A DNA stretch of 18,704 nt, taken from positions 1 to 18,704 of the forward strand of contig JAJYRT010000023.1 of NCBI GenBank assembly GCA_021793945.1, written 5' to 3'. This DNA comes from Thermoplasmata archaeon. Its GTDB lineage: Archaea > Thermoplasmatota > Thermoplasmata > Thermoplasmatales > Thermoplasmataceae. The first letter of the stretch is position 1. Every line of letters begins with the position of its first letter. Below are positions 1 through 6,333 of the stretch, piece after piece. The position numbers were made by a program, and so were the translations under genes. The notes beneath the pieces are model-generated. The model saw only the letters and a list, made by a program, of their open reading frames with translations. It had not been told where the DNA came from and did not search any database.

Positions 1-44
1 ACCCCGGAGAAGGGGGATTTGTATACAGTAAAGAATCCAGACAA

Positions 45-959
45 TCAGGATTTGAGAAGAGTATATATGAGTGCCTTTACGGAGTGCATCCTGTTTTCAG
101 CCTCATCGAAAATGACACTGTTCACGCTCGATGCAACCGAGTCGGTTACCTCCAGACCTCTGTGGGCAGGCAAGCAGTGCATGAAAATGTAGTTCTTGTC
201 AGCGTGTGAAACCAGATCGTCATTCACCTGGTACTTGCCAAAGAGTTTTTCCTTCTCAGCCCTGATTGACTCCTCCCCCATGGATATCCAAACGTCGGTG
301 TAGACAATGTCGGCACCAGAAACGGCGTCTACAGGAGATTCCACTATTTCAACAGTTGAACCGTTATCCTTTGCTATTTTCCTTGCCTTCTCTGTCAGAT
401 CTCTGTCCGGAGTGTTCCTGGGAGGGCATCCTATGCTTATGTCGATCCCGAGGAGGGCAGCTCCAAGCATCAGTGAATTTGCCATGTTGTTTCCATCCCC
501 GACATAAGAAAATTTCAGGTCCTTGTATTTTCCCTTCTTCTCCAGGACTGTCATGAAATCTGCAAGTATCTGTGTCGGGTGCTCACGGTCGTCAAGCGCG
601 TTGATTACGGGAACACTGGAGTACCTGGCCAATTCCAGCATATTCTCGTGCTTGAATGCCCTGTAGGAAATCACGTCAAGAAATCTTGAAATGACTGAAG
701 CAGTATCCGCGATTGTTTCGCCCCTACCAATCTGCATGTCATTAGGGTTCAGGTATATTGCATGCCCTCCAAGCTGAATCATCGCAGTTTCAAGTGATAT
801 CCTTGTTCTTGTGCTCGGTTTTTCAAATATCATCCCAAGCACACGGTTTCTAGTCTCTTCGTGAGGCGTATACCTGTCCCTTTTCATCCTGATTGCAAGG
901 TCTATTATCTCCGACATGTCATCTTTCATGTCGAGCACGGAAATTATGTCCCTCTTCAT
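45..959 (-). CDS. argF: ornithine carbamoyltransferase
   Basis: Cytoplasmic enzyme that joins carbamoyl phosphate and ornithine to give citrulline in arginine synthesis. The 304-residue length is normal for the family. The carbamoyl-phosphate loop STRTR is at residues 49-53 and HPTQ at 127-130. The ornithine-binding loop DVWISMG at 222-228 and the HCLPAHRG motif at 261-268 separate it from aspartate carbamoyltransferase. The ATG start lies 4 bases after the sucD stop, so it is the last gene of a sucC-sucD-argF operon, with no room for its own promoter. Grouping arginine synthesis with a citric-acid-cycle enzyme is unusual. The gene ends 44 bases from the window edge, so any terminator or further operon gene is not visible. 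An anabolic role is inferred; a catabolic carbamoyltransferase cannot be excluded from sequence alone. Confidence 0.95.
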   Translation of the reverse strand: MKRDIISVLDMKDDMSEIIDLAIRMKRDRYTPHEETRNRVLGMIFEKPSTRTRISLETAMIQLGGHAIYLNPNDMQIGRGETIADTASVISRFLDVISYRAFKHENMLELARYSSVPVINALDDREHPTQILADFMTVLEKKGKYKDLKFSYVGDGNNMANSLMLGAALLGIDISIGCPPRNTPDRDLTEKARKIAKDNGSTVEIVESPVDAVSGADIVYTDVWISMGEESIRAEKEKLFGKYQVNDDLVSHADKNYIFMHCLPAHRGLEVTDSVASSVNSVIFDEAENRMHSVKALIYTLLKS

Positions 960-963
960 AGTC

Positions 964-1818
964 TCATCTCAGCAGGCCGGGAATATCCCATGGATAATCG
1001 GCTACCTTGACGCCGGCCGAATTGAAAGCCTTTATCTTGGATTCGGCAGTACCGACTCCCTTCTCTATTATGGCGCCAGCGTGACCCATCCTTTTTCCCG
1101 GGGGTGCACTTCTTCCGGTTATGTATGCGACAACCTTTTTCGAGACGTGCTTCTTTATGTACTCGGCTGCGCGTTCCTCGTTATTTCCGCCTATTTCCCC
1201 CACAAGGACAATCTTCTTGGTCTTATCGTCCTCCTCGAACATCTTCAGCACATCGATAAATGTCAGCCCGACGACAGGGTCCCCGCCAAGCCCTATGACC
1301 GTGCTTTCCCCGAATCCATTCCTCGTTATGGCTTCCACTATCTCATAGGTCAGCGTCCCACTACGCGAAGCGACTGCGACGTCGCCTTCCTTGAATATCT
1401 GGTTTGGCATTATGCCGATCTTACACAGGAACGGAGAGGTTATGCCAGGCCCGTTAGGGCCGATAAGGGTGATTCCCTTTCTCCTTGCCTGATGGACAAT
1501 TTCCATTGTATCGTGGAATGGCACGTGCTCCGTCAGTATGTAAACAATCTTTATGCCATGGTCAATGGCTTCGAATGCAGCGTCCTTGACAAAGGGTGCC
1601 GGAACTGAGATCATGGTTGCATCCGGAGACAGTTTCATTGCCTCTGCAACTGTGTCATACACATCCAGGTTCTGGAACTTTGACCCTCCCTTACCAGGCG
1701 ATACGCCTGCCACGACCTTGGTGCCGAACTTTATCATTTCTCCTGCATGGAATGAACCCTGGTGGCCCGTGATTCCCTGCACTATAACTCTTGTGTTCTT
1801 ATCAACCAGTACTGACAT
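964..1818 (-). CDS. sucD: succinyl-CoA synthetase (succinate-CoA ligase) alpha subunit
   Basis: Alpha subunit of the ligase that interconverts succinyl-CoA plus ADP/GDP and phosphate with succinate, CoA and ATP/GTP in the citric acid cycle. It has an N-terminal CoA-binding Rossmann domain with QGITGHQGSFH at residues 14-24. The C-terminal ligase domain carries the phosphorylated histidine in MGHAGAI (His246). The 284-residue length matches the family. The ATG start is one base after the sucC stop, so the subunits are made from one transcript. An oddity is the usual GPNCPG segment, which reads GPNGPG at residues 120-125: the Cys found near the CoA thiol in the E. coli enzyme is replaced by Gly123. 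The rest of the motif set argues for an active enzyme. Confidence 0.96.
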   Translation of the reverse strand: MSVLVDKNTRVIVQGITGHQGSFHAGEMIKFGTKVVAGVSPGKGGSKFQNLDVYDTVAEAMKLSPDATMISVPAPFVKDAAFEAIDHGIKIVYILTEHVPFHDTMEIVHQARRKGITLIGPNGPGITSPFLCKIGIMPNQIFKEGDVAVASRSGTLTYEIVEAITRNGFGESTVIGLGGDPVVGLTFIDVLKMFEEDDKTKKIVLVGEIGGNNEERAAEYIKKHVSKKVVAYITGRSAPPGKRMGHAGAIIEKGVGTAESKIKAFNSAGVKVADYPWDIPGLLR

Positions 1819-1819
1819 T

Positions 1820-2926
1820 TCAATTGCCTCCCGCTATCTGTGCCACTCTCTCAATTGCCGGCAACATGGTGGAAAATGCTTCAATCCCGTCATTCTTCAG
1901 TATAGCCCTTCCCTCATCCTCGTGAACACCGCTCAATCTAACAACTATGGGCTTGCTTATTTTCAGTCTGTTCTTTGCAGCCACGATTCCGTTGGCGACA
2001 GTGTCGCATTTTGTTACTCCCCCGAAAATATTAACCAGTATGGCCTTCGGATCCGCCTTCATTACAAGCTCGAACGCGTTAACTACGGTATCCACATTGT
2101 CCGTTCCCCCAAGGTCCAGGAAATTCCTCGGCTTCCCTTTGTGCAGGGTAAGCGCATCAAGGGTTGCCATTGTCAGGCCAGCCCCATTGGCTATGACGCC
2201 TATGTTTCCGTCGAGTTCCACGAAGGAATACCCCTTGCCCTGAGCATCAAGCTCCAGTGGGGTCTTTTCAGTGTCCACAATGCTAATTTCCTTATGCCTG
2301 AACATGGAGTCGCTATCCATCACTACCTTTGCATCAGCGGCAATGAGCTTGCCGGAACCTGTTATCACCAGTGGGTTTATCTCCACAAGTTCACAGTCTT
2401 CTTTCTCGAACACCCTGTACAGGTTTGAGAGAATTGTCCTGAACTGCGTGGCAATGGCCGGTTCCAGTTTCAGGAAGTTAGTGGCTTCCCTGCCTATATA
2501 GTCCGAGTAACCTATTAGCGGATCGACCAGTGTCTTGAATATCTTGTCCTCTGGTACGGACTCGATCTCAACTCCGCCGGATGAGCTAGCAATAACCATC
2601 GGAACTCTTTCTGCCCTGTTAAGCGCAATGCTAACGTAAATTTCCTTCTTTATATCCAGCATCTCCTCAACCAGCACCTTGCTTACTGTAAGATTTCTGA
2701 TTTTTGATCCGAGGAGTTCCTTCACACCTGAGTCCAGATCGGCCTGGCTTTTTGCGAACTTAATTCCGCCAGACTTTCCCCTGCCTCCCAGAAGTATCTG
2801 GGATTTAATCACGACAGGTTTATCAAATTTCTTCACGCCTGAGGCACTTTCGACAACATAACCGTCGGGAACAGGAATACCATATTTCCTGAAAATTTCC
2901 TTTCCCATGTATTCATAGAGATTCAA
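1820..2926 (-). CDS. sucC: succinyl-CoA synthetase beta subunit, ADP/GDP-forming
   Basis: Beta subunit, which carries the ATP-grasp nucleotide site and the succinate site. The start is TTG; the translation from it (MNLYEYMGKEIFRKYGIPVP) aligns with the classical SucC N terminus, and an AGGTGA ribosome site sits 4 bases upstream, so TTG is preferred over the internal ATG at codon 7. The phosphate-gripping glycine-rich stretch GGRGKSGG is at residues 47-54. The C-terminal half has the family blocks NGAGLTMATLD, FLDLGGTDNVD and ILVNIFGGVTKCD. At 368 residues it is slightly shorter than bacterial SucC (about 388). It is the first gene of the sucC-sucD-argF operon and has its own promoter in the 107-base gap after the thermosome gene. 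ADP versus GDP specificity cannot be read from the sequence. Confidence 0.96.
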   Translation of the reverse strand: MNLYEYMGKEIFRKYGIPVPDGYVVESASGVKKFDKPVVIKSQILLGGRGKSGGIKFAKSQADLDSGVKELLGSKIRNLTVSKVLVEEMLDIKKEIYVSIALNRAERVPMVIASSSGGVEIESVPEDKIFKTLVDPLIGYSDYIGREATNFLKLEPAIATQFRTILSNLYRVFEKEDCELVEINPLVITGSGKLIAADAKVVMDSDSMFRHKEISIVDTEKTPLELDAQGKGYSFVELDGNIGVIANGAGLTMATLDALTLHKGKPRNFLDLGGTDNVDTVVNAFELVMKADPKAILVNIFGGVTKCDTVANGIVAAKNRLKISKPIVVRLSGVHEDEGRAILKNDGIEAFSTMLPAIERVAQIAGGN

Positions 2927-2930
2927 TGAC

Positions 2931-2964
2931 TCACCTGTGGGGGAAATCTCACAATTCTAAATAA
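2931..2964 (-). promoter_or_regulatory. promoter and ribosome site of sucC-sucD-argF
   Basis: On the minus strand a TATA element TTATTTAG (plus 2957-2964) stands about 25 bases before the AGGTGA ribosome site (plus 2931-2936) of the TTG-started sucC. This predicts a very short leader. It is the only promoter-like sequence before the three-gene operon. Spacing is the main support; no transcript data were available. Confidence 0.55.
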
Positions 2965-3000
2965 GTTTACTGAAGAAATCAAAAATTTGAATGGAGGAAA

Positions 3001-3012
3001 TTAAAAAAAATT
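3001..3012 (-). terminator. poly-T terminator of the thermosome gene
   Basis: About 25 bases after the thermosome stop, the minus strand has a run of eight T (plus A-run at 3003-3010) in an AT-rich stretch without a strong hairpin. Oligo-T tracts on the non-template strand are the standard intrinsic stop signal of archaeal RNA polymerase. It separates the thermosome transcript from the sucC promoter just downstream. Confidence 0.6.
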
Positions 3013-3033
3013 ATTGGAGTATAAAGGGAAAAA

Positions 3034-4677
3034 TCAGTAAGGAGGCATTCCGCCCATTCCACCCATGCCGCCCATGCCGCCTGCACCGGGTGATTCAGAA
3101 CCACTGCTCTTCTTGCTGGCTATTACGTCGTCAATTCTCAGTATCATGGTTGATACCTCAACAGCGCTTTCTATTGCGTGTTTCTTTACCCTGAGCGGAT
3201 CGTACACTCCAGCAGCTTTCATGTCGCCTATCTTGTTGCCGTTTATATCGATGCCAAACGTTGCGTGGTTCTTCTCGTGTTCAGCCTTCAACTGTATCAG
3301 GGTGTTGATCGGATCCATTCCCGCATTCTCTGCAAGCGTCCTCGGGATGATTTCCATGGACTTGGCAAATGCCTCTATTGCGAGCTGTTCCCTGCCACCT
3401 ACGCTGTTGGCAAAACTCCTGATCTTCATGGCAAGTTCCGCCTCAATGGCTCCCCCTCCGGGCAGGAATTTACCATCTTCCTTTGTAATTCCTACGACCC
3501 TTATTGCATCGTTCAGGCTCCTCTCTATTTCAGAAACCACGTGGTCTGTTCCGCCTCTTATAAGTATATTGACTGCTTTTGGGTTCGCGCAGCCGGTGAC
3601 AAAAGTCATCCTGTCATCGCCGATTTTCCTCTCCTCGACCATTTCCGCAGATCCAAGCGTACCTGCTGTCAGATCGTCAAGGTTTGTGACAATTTTCGCA
3701 CCTGTTGCCTTAGCCAGTTTCTCCATGTCACTCTTCTTGACACGCCTTACTGCGTATATTCCTTCCTTTGCAAGATAATGCTGTGCTATGTCATCTATGC
3801 CTTTCTGGCAGAGCAGCACATTGGCCTTGCTCTTCTTGACCTTCTCGACCATGTTCTTGAAGGTGTCCGACTCCTGTGACATGAAATCCTGTATCTTTGA
3901 AGGATCCGTTATCTGTATTTTGGCCTCTATCTCGGTTTTCTTTATCTCAAGGGCAGAATCAACCAGGGCGATTCTTGCGTTCTTTACCACTGAGGGCATC
4001 TTCGCATGAACTTTTTCCTTGTCTATGACCAGGCCATTTATGAACTGCGTGTCAGTAACGCTTCCACCGTTCTTCTTGTCGACCTTTATGTTTGCGGTAT
4101 CCACTGAGACCTTGCCGTTCCTCTCCGTTGCAACGGCGTTCACGGCCTTTACAACGAGATCAGCGTAGAAGTCACTTGAAGTTCCAGTGTTCTTGCCGGA
4201 CAGCGCGGTAATTGCAATCTGCCTCAGGGTCTTGTTGTCATCTGCGCTTATTGCAAGTTCACCAAGGTATTTCTTTGCCTCGTTTACAGCCATCCTGTAC
4301 CCGTTGGTGATAACAGTTGAATGCACGCCCTGCTCCAGGAGTACTTCTGCCTGTTTTAGAAGTTCGCCTGCAAGCACAACGGCTGTCGTAGTTCCGTCCC
4401 CGACGGCTGTGTCCTGCGACTTGGCTACCTCAACAATCATCTTTGCTGTGGGATGGTCAACGTCCATCTCCTTCAGGATAGTGGCTCCGTCGTTTGAAAT
4501 AACAATGTCACCGATGGAATCGACCAGCATCTTGTCCATTCCCTTAGGACCTAGAGTGGTTCTGATAGCGTCAGCGATTGCCTTGGCAGCCTCAATGTTT
4601 GTCTTCTGAGCATTCTTTCCCTGTTCCCTGGAAGTTCCTTCCTTAAGAACAAATATTGGCATTTGACCTGATAACAT
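3034..4677 (-). CDS. thsA: thermosome subunit (group II chaperonin), alpha-like
   Basis: Subunit of the double-ring archaeal chaperonin that folds cytosolic proteins in an ATP-driven closed chamber with a built-in lid. Equatorial ATP-site motifs are [10 protein letters not shown] (residues 41-50), NDGATIL (62-68) and GDGTTT (93-98); GGGAIE appears in the second half. The 547-residue length is typical. The C terminus is a Gly-Met repeat (GGMGG units) ending PPY, the usual flexible tail pointing into the cavity. The N terminus [15 protein letters not shown] matches my memory of the Thermoplasma alpha subunit pattern better than beta, which supports the first ATG over the one at codon 6. It is single-transcribed, with its own promoter and terminator. 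The partner beta subunit is not in this window. Symbol choice (alpha rather than beta) is less certain than the family. Confidence 0.95.
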   Translation of the reverse strand: MLSGQMPIFVLKEGTSREQGKNAQKTNIEAAKAIADAIRTTLGPKGMDKMLVDSIGDIVISNDGATILKEMDVDHPTAKMIVEVAKSQDTAVGDGTTTAVVLAGELLKQAEVLLEQGVHSTVITNGYRMAVNEAKKYLGELAISADDNKTLRQIAITALSGKNTGTSSDFYADLVVKAVNAVATERNGKVSVDTANIKVDKKNGGSVTDTQFINGLVIDKEKVHAKMPSVVKNARIALVDSALEIKKTEIEAKIQITDPSKIQDFMSQESDTFKNMVEKVKKSKANVLLCQKGIDDIAQHYLAKEGIYAVRRVKKSDMEKLAKATGAKIVTNLDDLTAGTLGSAEMVEERKIGDDRMTFVTGCANPKAVNILIRGGTDHVVSEIERSLNDAIRVVGITKEDGKFLPGGGAIEAELAMKIRSFANSVGGREQLAIEAFAKSMEIIPRTLAENAGMDPINTLIQLKAEHEKNHATFGIDINGNKIGDMKAAGVYDPLRVKKHAIESAVEVSTMILRIDDVIASKKSSGSESPGAGGMGGMGGMGGMPPY

Positions 4678-4688
4678 GTACTTTGTTC

Positions 4689-4726
4689 ACCTCAACCTGT
4701 CAGATAAATATGTTCTTCAATATAAA
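4689..4726 (-). promoter_or_regulatory. thermosome promoter and ribosome site
   Basis: On the minus strand, TTTATA (plus 4721-4726) follows an A-rich BRE-like stretch and lies about 28 bases before the GAGGTG ribosome site (plus 4689-4694). A second TATA-like element, TATTTATC (plus 4703-4710), lies about 30 bases before the ATG and would give a nearly leaderless transcript. Two overlapping promoters, for example basal and heat-induced, are possible but unproven. Confidence 0.5.
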
Positions 4727-4738
4727 CATTTTTATCCT

Positions 4739-4751
4739 GCCGAACTTCGGC
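4739..4751. repeat. perfect inverted repeat upstream of the thermosome promoter
   Basis: GCCGAA-C-TTCGGC: two 6-base arms with a one-base centre, lying about 13 bases upstream of the thermosome TATA element. A GC-rich palindrome in an otherwise AT-rich spacer, placed at the edge of the promoter, fits an operator for a dimeric regulator of the chaperonin gene. The function is inferred from position only. Confidence 0.45.
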
Positions 4752-4905
4752 TTAATATATCTACGCCGATATTTTTAGTAAGTATGTGAATGATTTGCCC
4801 CTACAGGCGTCTGACATGGAGACTGTTGAGTGACCATAATCACACAAGGCTTTGCGTGAGTGAAACTGACCGCCTCTTGCCATGTGTTATTAATATATTC
4901 GCTTC
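4752..4905. other. intergenic region between thermosome and peroxiredoxin genes
   Basis: The divergent gap of 292 bases (4678-4969) holds no credible protein gene. Its middle part has a TATA-like tract at 4768-4776, then a GC-richer block (about 4800-4880). In that block AGGCG (4805-4809) can pair with CGCCT (4871-4875), and CACACAA (4841-4847) pairs, with one mismatch, with TTGCGTG (4852-4858). A second AT-rich tract TTATTAATATATTC is at 4887-4900. A small structured RNA is possible but weakly supported. Confidence 0.25.
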
Positions 4906-4922
4906 GGTGCAACGTTTGCACC
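4906..4922. repeat. perfect inverted repeat (candidate operator) upstream of peroxiredoxin
   Basis: GGTGCAA-CGT-TTGCACC: 7-base arms with a 3-base centre, ending 8 bases before the BRE/TATA region of the peroxiredoxin gene. This is the size and symmetry of a binding site for a dimeric winged-helix regulator. A role in oxidative-stress control is inferred from the gene it precedes. Confidence 0.55.
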
Positions 4923-4930
4923 TTAGGTAA

Positions 4931-4965
4931 GGTTATAATTGAAATTGGTATTACTTAAGTGGTGA
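4931..4965 (+). promoter_or_regulatory. peroxiredoxin promoter and ribosome site
   Basis: TTATAA (4933-4938) lies about 34 bases before the ATG at 4970, predicting a start of transcription near 4960. A short leader would then carry GGTGA (4961-4965), spaced 4 bases from the ATG. Confidence 0.5.
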
Positions 4966-4969
4966 TATT

Positions 4970-5581
4970 ATGGCAGTATATTTAGGACAGAAAGCACCAG
5001 ATTTTACGGCAAATACAACGAAGGGGCCAGTGAGCCTGTCGGATTACAAGGGCAAGTGGGTCCTGCTCTTTTCCCATCCTGCAGACTTCACGCCAGTTTG
5101 TACAACGGAATTCATGGGATTTTCAGAAAGATATGAGGAATTCAAGAAACTGGGAGTCGAACTTCTGGGACTGAGTGTTGACAGCATTTATAGCCATATA
5201 GCGTGGCTCAGGGACATAAAGGAGCATTATGGCATTGAGGTACCCTTCCCGCTCATAGCTGACCTTGACAAGGAAGTTGCAAGGGCCTACAACATGATAG
5301 ATGAGAAAACCGGCACAACAGTAAGAGGGGTTTTCATAATAGACCCTGACCAGAAAGTCAGGTGGATGATCTATTACCCCGCTGAGGTCGGAAGGAACAT
5401 CTCTGAAATTCTGCGGGTTGTTAAAGCGTTCCAGTTTAACTGGAAGAACAAGCTTGCTACGCCTGTTAACTGGGAGCCGGGCCAGCCTGGAATAGCTGGT
5501 GCACCTTCTACGCTTGATGATAGCTTCAAGCGTGACAAGGACGGATCGGAGAGATGGTATCTCAAGAGAGTCAACGCATAG
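4970..5581 (+). CDS. 1-Cys peroxiredoxin (Prx6-type, archaeal)
   Basis: Thiol peroxidase that reduces hydrogen peroxide and organic peroxides in the cytoplasm. The active-site block is at residues 36-46: HPADFTPVCTT with peroxidatic Cys44, plus Pro37 and Thr41. Candidate active-site arginines are Arg119 (in TTVRGVFIIDP) and Arg142. Cys44 is the only cysteine in 203 residues, so there is no internal resolving Cys: this is a 1-Cys enzyme needing an external thiol. The length and the long C-terminal extension (about 155-203, with VNWEPGQPG) are typical of the Prx6 / archaeal decameric group. It is the first gene of a likely two-gene unit; the next gene starts 10 bases after its stop. A palindrome upstream of its promoter suggests dedicated regulation. 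Confidence 0.94.
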   Translation: MAVYLGQKAPDFTANTTKGPVSLSDYKGKWVLLFSHPADFTPVCTTEFMGFSERYEEFKKLGVELLGLSVDSIYSHIAWLRDIKEHYGIEVPFPLIADLDKEVARAYNMIDEKTGTTVRGVFIIDPDQKVRWMIYYPAEVGRNISEILRVVKAFQFNWKNKLATPVNWEPGQPGIAGAPSTLDDSFKRDKDGSERWYLKRVNA

Positions 5582-5591
5582 GTAGATTTTC

Positions 5592-5930
5592 TTGACAGAA
5601 TGCGTGATGTACAACATCAGTCTGGATGGGTTCCACCCATCAACAATTTGTGTAGAGCTTTCAAATCTCCAACCCTCGCTGCATGAAGCTTCTGAACTCC
5701 TTTTGAGTGAGTACCCTGAGGAAACAGTTTCAGATTTTATTGAAAAATTTGCCAGGACTACCGAGATAATGCCGGATGACAAGACCGTTGGCTTCGTGAT
5801 AGTGAACAGGAAGAGCAATGTGATATCAATTTCAGCTACTAGAATACCTGAGGATACCCGAAAGGCAATCACGGAGATATTGAACGGTTACAAGAACGTC
5901 GGGATAAACGTTGAAATAGACATTGAGTGA
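5592..5930 (+). CDS. unrecognised small protein downstream of peroxiredoxin
   Basis: A 112-residue protein that I do not recognise. The chosen start is TTG, with AGGTAG 6 bases upstream; an ATG at 5607 (codon 6) is the alternative and has no clear ribosome site. The sequence looks like a small alpha/beta domain: an N-terminal strand (YNISLDGF), a helix around residues 31-53 rich in Glu/Leu, strands FVIVNRK and VISISATRI, a helix, then a final strand ending in an acidic IDIE. It has one Cys near each of positions 4 and 20, no transmembrane segment and no signal peptide. It starts 10 bases after the peroxiredoxin gene and is probably co-transcribed, so a role linked to oxidative stress is possible but not shown. 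Confidence 0.7.
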   Translation: MTECVMYNISLDGFHPSTICVELSNLQPSLHEASELLLSEYPEETVSDFIEKFARTTEIMPDDKTVGFVIVNRKSNVISISATRIPEDTRKAITEILNGYKNVGINVEIDIE

Positions 5931-5962
5931 TAGTTCAGACCAGCTGGGAAATTGTGGTATCC

Positions 5963-5985
5963 TTCCAACCGGAGGAGGGTTGGAA
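5963..5985. repeat. perfect hairpin between the small protein gene and tatA
   Basis: TTCCAACC and GGTTGGAA form an 8-base perfect stem around the 7-base loop GGAGGAG. It lies 33 bases after the stop at 5930 and before the tatA promoter. No T-tract follows, so it is not a classic terminator. The loop shows a ribosome-site-like GGAGG. It could be a transcript end, an mRNA-stabilising hairpin or a protein site. Confidence 0.6.
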
Positions 5986-6001
5986 TTCACGCTCACAAAT
6001 G

Positions 6002-6030
6002 TTAAATAAGTGACGGGTATACTATTTTTA
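6002..6030 (+). promoter_or_regulatory. leaderless promoter of tatA-tatC
   Basis: TTAAATAAG (6002-6010) is a good archaeal TATA element centred about 25 bases before the ATG at 6031, so the transcript should begin at or next to the start codon. No ribosome-binding sequence precedes that ATG, which also fits leaderless translation. Confidence 0.6.
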
Positions 6031-6333
6031 ATGTTTGACTCACCAATAGACTGGCTTATCATAGTTGTCGTGATCCTTGTTTTGTTCGGGAGCACAAGAA
6101 AAATACCAGACCTTGCCAGGAACATAGGAAAGGCCTCCGGAGAATTCAAGCGGGGACAGATGGAGATCGAGAAGGAAATAAAGAATGCTATGAACGCACC
6201 TGTTGCTACTCCAACAGCCTCGGCTGGGGTTGACTATTTCCAGGTGGCTAAGTCTCTCGGTATTGATACACAGAACAAGAACGAAAAGCAAGTAAAAGAC
6301 GAAATAGCAGACAAGCTTAAAAGTGGACAATGA
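6031..6333 (+). CDS. tatA: twin-arginine translocase protein TatA/TatB family
   Basis: Pore-forming or docking subunit of the Tat pathway, which moves folded proteins across the cytoplasmic membrane. From the ATG at 6031 the 100-residue protein has a short N terminus, one membrane helix (about residues 7-19, WLIIVVVILVLFG), the hallmark Phe-Gly hinge (19-20), then a basic/amphipathic helix (STRKIPDLARNIGKASGEFK, 21-40) and a charged soluble tail ending in a second predicted helix (about 70-97). A GTG start at 6010 would add seven residues, but it lies inside the TATA element, so I reject it. The stop overlaps the tatC start (ATGA), so the two are coupled. TatA versus TatB cannot be separated; archaea of this group usually have one or two TatA-like proteins. 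Confidence 0.9.
   Translation: MFDSPIDWLIIVVVILVLFGSTRKIPDLARNIGKASGEFKRGQMEIEKEIKNAMNAPVATPTASAGVDYFQVAKSLGIDTQNKNEKQVKDEIADKLKSGQ

Noticed and set aside
2..16. CCCC/GGGG short hairpin downstream of argF
   Set aside because: Only four pairs at the window edge and no T-tract; not enough to call a terminator.
916..2428. Two long plus-strand frames (230 and 291 codons) opposite sucD and sucC
   Set aside because: They lie fully antisense to well-supported genes, have no recognisable motifs or ribosome sites, and show the biased composition of shadow frames.
3065..3879. Two plus-strand frames of about 235 codons opposite the thermosome gene
   Set aside because: Antisense shadows of a highly conserved gene; no family features.
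5123..5872. Minus-strand frame of 249 codons opposite peroxiredoxin and the next gene
   Set aside because: Spans two genes that have good starts and conserved content; no motifs of its own.
6010..6030. GTG start adding seven residues to TatA
   Set aside because: It falls at the edge of the TATA element; a leaderless ATG at 6031 gives the typical short TatA N terminus.
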